From positions 3,729,616 to 3,793,615 of the forward strand of contig JACAXG010000070.1 of NCBI GenBank assembly GCA_018881555.1: a stretch of DNA of 64,000 bases, given 5' to 3'. Below are positions 49,801-61,800 of the stretch, in pieces. Position 1 is the stretch's first letter. Every line of letters begins with the position of its first letter. The notes under the pieces were generated by a model. The model saw nothing but the letters and a program-made list of their open reading frames with translations, ran no database searches and was not told the origin of the DNA. Made by a program: the position numbers and the translations under genes. This DNA comes from Amblyornis subalaris. Taxonomy: Eukaryota > Chordata > Aves > Passeriformes > Ptilonorhynchidae.

Positions 49801-52800
49801 TTGTATTTCATAGTTGGAAGGGTTTGTGCTTTGGAAAACGCGAGTTCTGATCTTGGCATTAATGCAAATCCTGTGTGGCCTTGGGCAAATGACTTAAGTG
49901 CTGTTGTTTCCCACTTTGAAAAAAATAGCTAGCTTACAACCTTGTGTTCTTTGCACAAGGAGCACATACTTTGGAGAGACTCCCAAAGGGGAATCCCTTT
50001 CCTTGTGGCTTTCATCCAGCTGGCTGTGGAACACTCTGCAGCCTGCTGTCAGGTATTGACGCTGCCTTCTCACTAAATTCTTCTTTGCTCTTATTCTCCA
50101 GAGTGAGGGAGTGATGAAAGCCTCCTGGTGGTGGGAGATCAGCTGCTTCTGAGTCTTAGACATTGTTACTAGAACTGGGCTTACTGGAGACCCATATTTT
50201 AATAAGTAGTGCAGAAAAAGCTGTTTCTGTGAATCACATCAAGAACACTAAAATAGGAGAATTTAACACAAGTCTATTTCTGCCTTTGCCGTTTTCCTGT
50301 GTCATCTTTTTCAAACTACTTTATCAAAATATTAGTACTGGTTTTGTTACTTTGAATGTTGGGAGGTTTTCTGAATAAAAAAACTACTCTTCCAGGTTGT
50401 GGGTTAAACTACCATAAGCGATGTGCCTTCAAGATTCCAAACAACTGCAGTGGAGTGAGAAAGAGGCGTCTGTCTAACGTGTCTTTACCAGGAGCAGGGC
50501 TTTCAGTTCCAAGACCAGCACAAGCTGAACACACATCCTCTGCCTCTGAAGAAGTATGTAATGTGAAAGGAGAAACAATTTCTGTTTTTAAATTCTCTAA
50601 CCTCTGGGGAACTAGATAGTGTTTTAAGTGGCTCGTCATGAGTATGTGGCAGTTGAGCTTAACCATTGTGATTGTTTTTAGTTAATTTTAAAATCTGATA
50701 TTCTGAGACTGTGACACTNACTGCTTATTTTTACTGTGAGAGATGAAACAGGAAATAAGTTTTATGTATAATTTTGTTATTAGCCTTTTGCTCATGGTTA
50801 TATGAACTCTTGAGAACGTTGGCTTCTTTGGCTCTTGAGAGCTTTGGGAATGATAAAACATCTTGCCTTCTTTGTAATACAGGTTCATTCTGTAATTATT
50901 GTATAAGTATAGAATAGTTACTTGGCCAAAGCAGTAGAAATTTTAAGCTTTTATGCTGGGGGAGATGGTTCCTGATACACTGTTGAGCTTTTCACAGAGT
51001 TAATCTAAAAATCCCAAGCCCTGTGAAGGAGGGTGTAGGGGATGAAGGGCTTACAGTAAAAACAGACATCCATAGCAGTTCCTTGTTATACTGGCTATGA
51101 TGATTGCTGAGAGGTTGTCAATTTTACTTATATAACAAAGATCAGTTATATCCCAACTATATTGGGATCATAGGACAGGCAGTGTTTAGATCAATTTATT
51201 TGATTGTGCCTTGCTTTTCTTTACTTACCTATTATTTTACACTATCACCATTTTTACCACAGTTTAAAATACAAATTGTATAGTCTAGTTCAAGAACATA
51301 ATTTTTTTTGCTAGAAGCTATAAAAGCCTAGTCTTGAGTAATGAAAAATATTTATTTTTATGTTTATAATTACTGGTAAGGTTTATTCAGTGAACGTAGA
51401 ATTGTAACTATTTACCACAGAATTTAACTTTATGGTTTCTACATGCATCCTTAGTATGTTTTTGATACCTTTTCTTTGTAGGTACTCAGTGCCTTTTCTG
51501 TTTTATTTGCTAAAGTTTTCTTTTAATGTCATTTCAAAGATTTTTTTTTTGGAGGAGGTTAATTTTTAAAACAATTTTTGAATTTTCTAAATATTTTTGC
51601 CTAACTTAGTAGGCTATCCAGGCATGCCACACTTGGCTTTTAAAAACTGATAGCTTGAGGTAGTGATTGGAATTTGGTTTGCCTACGTCCAGTGTTTTCT
51701 GTTTTATCCTCTATATGGAGATCTGTATGTGCTGTCTGTGAACCTTGTCAGGTTGCTTAAAAAATAAAAAAAAGCCNTGAGTGAAATTTTAGCATTTTAT
51801 GTTCTGTGGAAATAAAGGTTCATACATACTTTTCTGCTCTCTCTGTGGCTTTTCCATCTGGAGTTTTCATGGTTTTGTTTTACAATACCAGAATGTCCTC
51901 TTAAAGCTTCCTGGCCAGGTTGCTTTCTTATCTGGTCACTTTCTGAGCCCCTTAGAGCCCCACTGACTTTTTTCCCTCCACCAGCACCCCCAAGTCCTTC
52001 TGAGCAGGGCTGCTCTGGATCTGTTCATCCCTAGCCTGTGTTGATACCAGGGAATGCCCTGACCCAGGTGCAGCACCTTGCACTTGCTCTTGTTAAACCA
52101 CATGAGTTTCACATGAACCCACTTCTTGACCTTCTCCAGGTTCCTCTGGATGACATCCTGTCCCTCTGGTGTGTCAGCTGCACCACTCAGCTTGGTGACA
52201 TCCACAGACTTGCTGAGGGTGCCCTTGCTCCCACTGTCTGTCATTGGAGAAGACATTTAATAGCATCAGTCCCAGTATGAACCCCTGAGGGACACCACTT
52301 GTCAGTGATGTCTGTTGGGACACTGAGCCGTTGACCACTACCCTCTGGATGTGACCATCCAATCAATTCCTTATCCACCTGAAAGTCCACCCATTGAATC
52401 CATCTCTCCACTTAAGAGTGAAGGATGTTATGGGGGACCATGTCAAAGGCTTTACGGAAGTCCAGATAAATGACATCTGTAGCCCTTTCCTTGTCCACTG
52501 ATGGACTCATTCCATCATAGAAGGCTGCTGGCTGTCCTGAATCACCTTCCTCTTCTTCACGTGCTTTAACATAGCTTCTGGTANGATCTGCTCCATGATC
52601 TTCCCAGGCACAGAGGGGAGGCTGACAGGTCACTAGTTCCCAGGGTCATCCATTCAATGCTTTTTAAAAATGGGTCCAGTGTTTTTGCAGTCACCTGGTA
52701 CTTCACCTGACTGCTGTGACTTTTCAAAGCAGTCATGGCTGTAGAACTGTTTTGGTGCAAATGATGTATTCCTTCTTTATTCCAGCGTTGCTGCCCAGAA

Positions 52801-55800
52801 CCTAGTAAGAGGATTCCCTCCTGGAGTGGCCGCCCCATCTGGATGGAAAAGATGGTGCTCTGCAGAGTGAAGGTCCCACACACCTTTGCTGTTCACTCTT
52901 ACACTCGTCCCACCATCTGCCAGTATTGCAAACGGCTGCTTAAGGGCCTTTTTCGCCAAGGAATGCAGTGTAAAGGTAAACATTTAATTTTCTGCTGTAG
53001 CAGTAAATTTCAGTAAAGGTGTTGTATTTAAAACTGATTTCAACTTAGGTGGCTGTATACTGCAAAATAGGGCAGTGTAATTTTTGAAAAATTGTATAAT
53101 TTGGAGAAGATCACAGCAGCCCTCATTTTCATTGTAGTAGACTATGTGTTGTACATTTTTCTGAAAAATAAGATATAGTCATGTAGATTGAGAACACTTT
53201 AATTCTAGAAGGATAATTATGAATTAGTAAAAATGGGAAATGCTTCCTTTTGTTCACTGTCTGTATTCTAGACTCATCACTAAAGACTCTGTGAGTTTTC
53301 ATTGTATTATTCTAGTACAGGATGCTGGTTATTACCTTTTGGAAAAATTTTATACAGGTAGGTGCTTGTCTTGAACTTGCATGGTTTTTATGTAGCCTAT
53401 GTTAACATGCATGGCTTCAGTTCTCAGACTCTTCCATGTGGTTCCTAGGGCATAACTATTGTGATATCCATCTGGCTCTTTATTGCTGGTTAGTGCAGAT
53501 CTGTCAGCTTTGTTGCAGGAAACAAAAGTCTAGTGATGTACCATAAATATTAATATGGAAAGGAGTTTCCGTTTCTCTCATGTGAGTTTGTCAAACGTGA
53601 GTAGCAAAGGTCAGCATTTTGAGAGAGGTTGCTTAATACATTTTCAATTTGCTTTATTAGAGGAGAGAAAAAATTGTAAACTTACAGCTGTGTTAACTTG
53701 CTTTTGACTAAAAATACTGCTGTCTCGTGTAAGTAAGGAAGTAGTTTTATCTTTCATTTCTGTTGTTATTTGCAGTCTTTGTAGTCTGTTTGAAGTCTGC
53801 ATCCTGAACTGGTTTTGATATTTTTTCCAGTCAGTGTGTCTCTTGGATACACATAATACAAAAATAATGAAGCATGAAAAAGAAGCCTTGCGGTTTTAAC
53901 ATATAGATGCTGCTGACCATATACAACTGCTGTGACTGTATCCAGCTGAACAAGTGGGGCTACCATAGCAGTTTCAGGGAACTGAATGACACTGGATGAA
54001 AATATTATTGTATGCNTTTTGTAAGCATTTATGTATGGCAAACAATCCTAGAGAAATGCTATGTATATGTACAGGACAGAAATAAGTGTCTTAATAGGCC
54101 TCTATTTATGCAGTATGATCCTACACTTATTTTTAAGATATCAGGAAGTGATATCAGACAGTTCAAATATTTTCATACTGCCTTCTCCTACAGACTCTTA
54201 AGGTTTCCCAGTGACTTCCTCGTGCGCATTCCCAAAGCTTGGGGTCTTTTAGCAGTTTTTGAGTACCCATAAAAGCCCTGGATTTCTTGATTTAATTCAG
54301 GTTGCTGTTTGGGCTCTGAGGATGATCTTTGAGATGCTAAGGTTGTATTTGTGGTAATAAATTAAATGTGCCCAGAAACATTCCTGGACACTGAGGTCAA
54401 CTGGGACAGGATGACCCGTGCTTGTGAACGAGTTTTCTTAGCATCCCAGCCTGGGTGGCCCTATGCTGACTGCCTGTTTGGAGCAATTTCCTAGGATGCT
54501 CTGGTTTATGAGCTAGACCTTGGAACTGTTTGGGATTGTGCTAATGCTGTGGGCCAAAAGCATGCTAGGGGTTGTTTGNAACTATTTATTGGACTAGAGA
54601 ATTGCATTGCCATATCCAAGAATGTTTCTGAATGTAATTTAATTTATTAGAGTAGACTCAGTCTTGTAGTTTCCTGACAGGATTTGAAATGTCTCTGTTT
54701 CTTCCTCCTTTAAAGTAGTGAAGTAATTGTATTCCATAATATGGACTGAAGCCACGGCTGTAAAAAAGACAGTTCGTGGGTCTGTCTCCTAGGATGCATC
54801 CTCTTAGGCACTCAAAAGCTGAGCAGTATTGTATTCTGCTCCAGAGTCTGGCTCCTTTGCTGCTAAAAATGGAGAGAGAATGATTTTTCTCTTGTCTGGG
54901 CTTAAAAGGAAAACACATTGAGCTTGCTTTGGATAACAAGAAGAGGCTAAATTATCAATATGAAAACAGTTGTGGGGGCAGTAGGGAGTTTTGAAATTTG
55001 TGGTGTTGATAGAGTTGAAAATCACAGAGATGCTACTAATAAAGGAAATTCCTGTTAATACCAGTAATGTTGTATGGTGGGCTTTGTTCAGTAGGCTGCA
55101 TCTGATACCTCGGCTACAGAAATGGCACACATCCTGGTTAGATTCCATCTCCATGTCAGGCCAAATCTGGACATAATGTTATTCTGTCTGCCCTGTGTCA
55201 GCAAGCAGAAATGGAGCTTCAGTAATCAGCCATATCTGGAACCTGAATGATAGGGGAACTGGACTTTGGGATTTACTGCAGAACATGCTTGCTCTGATGT
55301 AGGTGTGTGATCTTAGAGGCCTCTGATGTCTGCAAGTCTTAGTTGGCAGGTGGGGAAAAATGTTAGAGATGAGACATTTAAATCGTATAGCAATGGAAAA
55401 AAAAGATGTGGAAAAAATGAAAGAATAGGAAAAATTACATCATGATGGAAAAAATAGCTACAGAGAAAGCTAGAGAAGTAGCAAACCATTTTGTACTGGA
55501 AGGGAAATTACTGACATAATAAATAGTGGTGGGACAAATCAACATGTGACATCAGGACAAGATTGTTAATTTCCTCCTGGAGGTGACCTCATTGGTGCTG
55601 TCTTCAGTTACATGCAAATGTGTGAATCTGAACTGAAGTTTGTGTTGGAAGTAGTGAATGATAGAATGTTACTGTCTGAGTGAGGTTCTGGTATCATGGG
55701 CTTATTTATCTGCTCTTTTAGATTGCAGATTCAACTGTCACAAACGCTGTGCGCCTAAAGTACCTCGAGACTGTCTTGGAGAGGTGATTTTCAATGGAGG

Positions 55801-58800
55801 TGAGATGAGAAACATGCTTTCAAATACTGAGAGACTTATTGAGGCTGAACAAGATGCATTAGTATTTGGTTCCTTCCTCTTTGAATATTTGACACTTTTT
55901 TATTTATCTTGCCGGTTTTTTCACATGAGGTCGGTGAAAATGAAAATGATTCACTGTAAAACTTACACTCTGGTGACTTAAATTTTACTTAATCAGTCTT
56001 GGCAAGTTCAGTATGCTTTGCTTGAGATTGCTCAATGGAAATAAAAAGCCATCCCAATGTACAAAATTTAAACATCTGTTGTGATCAGTCTGCTCATTGT
56101 TCACCATGAAATATTTACTTTAAAATGTTAATATCTGAAGACAAGTACAATTTTTTATGAATTTCTCATATCCATGATTTTTAGTGGCCAGAATTAGCCC
56201 AGATGTTTATGAGATAAAAGAAAAGGAAAAAAAAAAACCCAAGCCAAACCAAAACAAAGAACCCCACTCTAGTTCTTGGAAACCTCAATGAAGTAGGACT
56301 ATTTTCTGAATAGACCTTACAAGATTGGAANAGGAATGTGGGGAAGAGTTTGTGGAAGAATGTTTGGAGTCTTTTTGTAAATTTTAGACCAGTGTTAAAC
56401 TGATGGAATATGGAATAGACGAGCAGATAGGGATTAAAAACTGATTGAATGGGTGGGTCTAGGGAGTGGTTATCAGTGGCATATAACTTGTGGTGTACCC
56501 CTGGGGCCAACAATGGGTCCGGTCCTGTTCAGCATCTTCATTAATGATCTTGATGGGGCAGAGTGTACCCCTCAGCAGGTTTGCAGATGACTGGGAGGAG
56601 TGGCTGATATGACAGAGGGTTTGTGCTGCCATCCAGAGGGATCTTAACAGGATGTAGAAATGCAGTTGAGGGTTGTTGGACCAGGTAGCCTTCAGAAATC
56701 TGCTCCAACTTCAGCCGTTCTGTGATCGTGTTGCCTTGATCCTTGTCACACGTATTTTTTAGTGAAATAAAATTGGTGACATGCAGCAGATCACATCAAA
56801 CTGTACAACTTGATTCAGAGGCTTGGGCAACAACTGTGCTAGCCAGTGGGTCTGTTACCGTTGCACAATGTATCCCATCCATTTATGCCTGCCTTCTCCA
56901 GCTCCCACGCTCTTGCCTGGGATCTTGAGCTTGGTGGCTGCAAACAGCAATGTGCAATGTTGCTGGTTTTACCACCCTTGTGATGCTAAGGTGCTAAAAG
57001 CCACAAAGTTTGGGAACTACGGTTTCGTATAATTCTTCTGTGGATGTAAGGAGCAGTTTGTTTTTTGTTCTTTCTCCCACTCTTAATTGAGCTCACCTCA
57101 GGTGAAAAAACAAACAAAAAAACAACCAAAAAAAGACTACAGATGAAGGTATTTTTATGTCTTAATTCTTAGTTCTCCATAGTGTCAGTTATACAGCTTT
57201 TGAAAACGCTAAACTTCTGTCAGCAGAAAATCAGATATGAATAAGATGGGTTCTGCTTTTCTTTTTGTGCAATATCACAGCCTCTCCTTTCTCTCTTACT
57301 TTTCTTATTATGGACTACAAGGGTAGCAAGAGCAGAGTTGGGTTTCTGGTAATGGAGAATTTAATTCGCACAGGAAATTCTCTGGGTCATCTCTAGCCAT
57401 CAGAAGGTTACTTTGTCCTGATTACTTGTGGAACAGAATTACTTAATGAGATTTAGGTTTAGACTTTTAAGCTTTTCACTCTGTTTCTTCCAGTGTGGTT
57501 CTTGTTTTAGTTGGGTCTCTCTTGCCTTGGCATTTAGCAGAACCAAATTGATAATGTTCAATAGCACACTATGCATCTTATAGCAAAAATGTGAAGATTT
57601 TGTGTATCGTGATTGTACTTTTATGTTTACTTGTATAAATGTGAACTGAAAAAAAAAAAGGTAGCTTTTGGGGGATTTAATTTTTTCTTCAGTTGTGTGT
57701 TTGAAATAATGTCTAACTTATGTTGTTTCCAGAACCTGCTAGCCCAGGCCAGGACTTGGATATGCCAATGGAAGTCGATAGCAGTGAAATGAATAGTGAC
57801 GGTAGTCGAGTTCTAGATGATGCTGAAGAGCCCTCTCCTCCAGAGGACAAAATCTTCTTTATGGATCCATCTGACCTTGATGCAGACAAAGATGAAGAAG
57901 CTGTCAAAACAATCAGGTAAGTCATAAGATGGATTTCTTTGCTTTGGATGTACTTTGCTCAATATTGTGAGCAAAACATTTTCAATTAGTCCAGTTTTCC
58001 TGCTGAAAGTGTATTTTTCATTTCTGTATGTTTTTTTTTTTTTTAACTTGAAAATACTTTGTAAAGCTCTGTCTCTAGAAAATCCAAAACATAAATAGAT
58101 TAAAGGAATATAGTCTCTTCTAATTGAAAAAGTGTTATGCTGTGACAGTTATTGAAGAAATAAAACCAGATTATCAAAGCAAGATAAAACTTGTGGATTA
58201 ACAAGGCTAATACGTGGTTAAGATCTCTGTGTCTTGAGCCTAATTTAATTACTGTTATATATGTGTGGATTTAAAAGGCATTAGTTGAGATATTTTAATA
58301 TTGGCATCAGAGTCTGTGTGCATTTGAAGCAATAGTTTGCTTTATTTGTCTTGAACATTAGTTTTCTGAAGTCTTCTATCCAGCAACTCTTAACATAGTT
58401 CCTTAAATCAAATTTGGTCTTTTTATTTTCTGTATTATTCTGAGTAGTGTAATCCTGATTTTCTTAGTCATTCCTAGTAACATAAGTGCAGTTGTGTTTG
58501 GTCAAGCTAAAGGTCACTGTAGCTCAGGGCTTAATAGCAAATTTGTGGGGGAGACCATATAATGATACCTCCTAACTTTCAGTGATTTATAGCTCAAGGA
58601 TTTCCTGAGTTGAAAGTAACATCTCTGTCTAAGTAGGATTTTTCCATCTATTTCTAATTATATTTGAAGCAATTCAATTTTTTTGCATGTACAGTATCCT
58701 GCAGCCAATTCTGTAGTGTAACTGTGTGCCACATTAAAGCATCCTTACATTTTGGTTTTGAAACTACGTCATGATTTTGTGCGTTTACAAATGTTTCTGT

Positions 58801-61800
58801 TAGTGCCACGTGTAGAAGCACTGCTGTTAGGCAGGCAACTCAGTGGTTGGCTTCATCTTCAGTGCTGTAAAAACCTGTACATTTAATTAGTGACTCTCAC
58901 AGAATATTAGAGATTGTCAAATCCTTGTCTGCAGGACAGTTAATATTACTGAGCATTGATAGAATTTTCTAATGCAGTTTTGATTTAACACATCCCTATT
59001 TATGCTTAGATAAGGGACCTTCATTAGTGACAATATTAAGAAGCAGCATAATCAACTTACATAGACAAGAGGAAATAATAGTTATGCTGATGTTAATTAT
59101 ATTTTTATGGTGTAAAATAGCATAAAAGACAGCAGTCTCGGCAAATTGCTTTGAGAGAGGATGATTTCTGTGGGTGTCCTCACTCTGTTCGTTAGAGNAC
59201 TTTAATACTTGCCCTAGGAGAGCTAGTGGCTACCTTATCGATTTCATCCATAAACTAAATGTGTATGGGAAGAGAAGGTGTCTGTTCCTGAAAATTACAG
59301 ACTAAATGTATAAAACAGGTATAATTGCAATACTGTTGTATTGCACCTTGTTAAATATTAAACTGTTGTATCTTCTTTTTAGTCCTTCAACAAGCAATAA
59401 TATTCCTCTCATGCGAGTTGTGCAGTCAATCAAACACACAAAGAGGAAGAGCAGTACAATGGTGAAAGAAGGATGGATGGTCCACTATACCAGTAGAGAC
59501 AACCTGGTCAGTTACTTTAGTTTCTTCCTACATTAGGTTATTTCTCTAAACTAGTGTATTTTATTTCTGATTTAGATACTCTGATTTACAGTATTATTTG
59601 ACAGAACTTAGCTATGATGTTCATTATAAAGAAATCTGGTTCAAGGGAGAAAATGTAATTTTTTCAAAATTCTTCATGAGGTGATTAAACAGTCCTTTTT
59701 TTTCTCCCCTATAAGAAGGAAAAGCATTTCCAAGTTGTCTCAAGTGAATTGCATGTCTAGTATTTCAGCTTTCCTGGGATGATAACTTGGAATAATTTGC
59801 TTATGTCTTCTTTCTCTTTAGCAGTTGGACTAAATACTTGTGTCTTTCTTTTATTCTACTACATGAAAAGGTGGAAATCACTATAAAATGATGAGTACTG
59901 AAATGGTTGACAGTATTATTGTAATGATCTAGGTGTTTATAAATAGCTATCTGTAGGTATGGGAGCCCTTAATTCCTCTAGCAATTCACTCTATCTAAGA
60001 GTTGTAGCTTGACTGTATGTCCTTGGGTATGCAAGCATCCTCCAAAAAGACTGTGTTGTTTGTTGCTGGTGCTACCAATAATGATCTCTTAATTCAGCCA
60101 TTTTAGGCAAGCTACTTGGTTTTGTGTATTGAGGAGGAGGACAAGTAAAAATAACAGGCTTCCTTAGTATTGTCTGATGGGAGGAAGTGAATCCTCTTGT
60201 TTTTTGGTAGATGAATGAAAAGGATGAAGTCAAGAAGTTCCTAGATCTCATGGAGAACATTATGTATGTCACATTGAGGCTGTTCATGAAAGGCATCATA
60301 AATGCGTTTGTATTCTTTATCTCTGTGGCATCTGATTGAAAGAGAATTAAGGAATTTAGAGAAGCAAAGTTATTTAAGTTCTACTGAAATCAAGTTGAGG
60401 GGTGATAATAGTCAGCTGCTGTAATATTTTCACTTTTTGTGATTGTCAACTAAACTGACCTCTGTAAGTGGTCTTTCAGAAACTACCCTAAAAACATTTA
60501 TTTAAGGTACAGTTTTCTAATACCTAGAGGTATTTATCACAATCTGAAATAAGTATCNAGCATATTTTAGATGAGGTTACAGCCAAGACTACATAAAAGT
60601 CACAATTATCATCAGCTGGCTCTGGAAGAACTAAGGCCAGGTAGCAGACAGAGGTGGATAGTTGTAGCAGAACTGTTCAGGGCAGACCTGGTATTCAGCT
60701 CTCATTTAAACTTTCGCTACAACCAGTATGTTTTTCTGTGGACTTTTTTTGAATCTCCCCTTAGAATAGTGATCAGATGATACACCTTAGAGCTTAGTTG
60801 GATTTTCTTCAGCTGTCAGTCTGGCTGCTACCTCAATGACATCAACTGAAAAAGGCTATTCAAATGAAGTGGTCTGACCCAAAGGAAGGTACCTTCAGCC
60901 AAACAAGATCTCACAGTGCTTCCTAATGGGCGGAGACTTCCGTGTTGGGCATTACAACATCGGCTATTTCCCTTGACCACTCCGTTCGCAGCAATGTCAG
61001 ACTGTTTCCTATTCCTATAACAACTGGGCTTTCTATCAGTTCCAAACAGGTTCATTTTAACAGCAGGATCTATGTGCTTCTTGTGCTCCCTGGATAACAA
61101 GTTATTTCACCCTTTATAACAAGAAGTTTCTGTATCATCATCTCTGCTCTTTTTCTGACCCTTACTTATCCCATCCTTTCTTTGAGTATGGTATGGGGCA
61201 GATTTTGAATCCCTAAGTAACTTACCAACTTGTTCCTTAATTCCCCTCCCCCAAAGTCTTTCCTGATTCATGATTTAATAAAGAGCATATATGTCCAAAG
61301 GACATTGTTTACCCTTATGCTTTCACCCTTTGTCCTTTTAATTGAATCCATTCATGACCTAGCTTTCTTTGTCTAACTCCTATAGGTAGTCTTCATGACT
61401 GAAGTGATTTAAGCTCTGCTTCAATATGACAAAAAATAAAAGCTTTGCTTTTAATTTGACAAAGTTTATATAAATATAATAATATTTCAAACCTTGTCAT
61501 CCTAAGTCAGAGTTAAGGGTCTTGGATTTTTGTCACAGGAAAATGCAAGTGGGTTTCTAACTATATGAGCATGGTGCAAGCAAAGTATGTTAGATTCATA
61601 CAGCCATATTAGCTTTCTAAAAGCTTCTCTGTTTTGAGGAATATTCTTTCACTTAAAGTGCAAAACAGTAATGTGCAACAGTTTATTCATGTTACTTTTT
61701 GGCAAAGAAGATTTCTTTGTTGGTGAAGACTTCCAGCAAATGCCTATTTAGTCTATCTTGATATTTTTTTTTTTCCTCCCAAGGTATTTTTTCCATTGGA

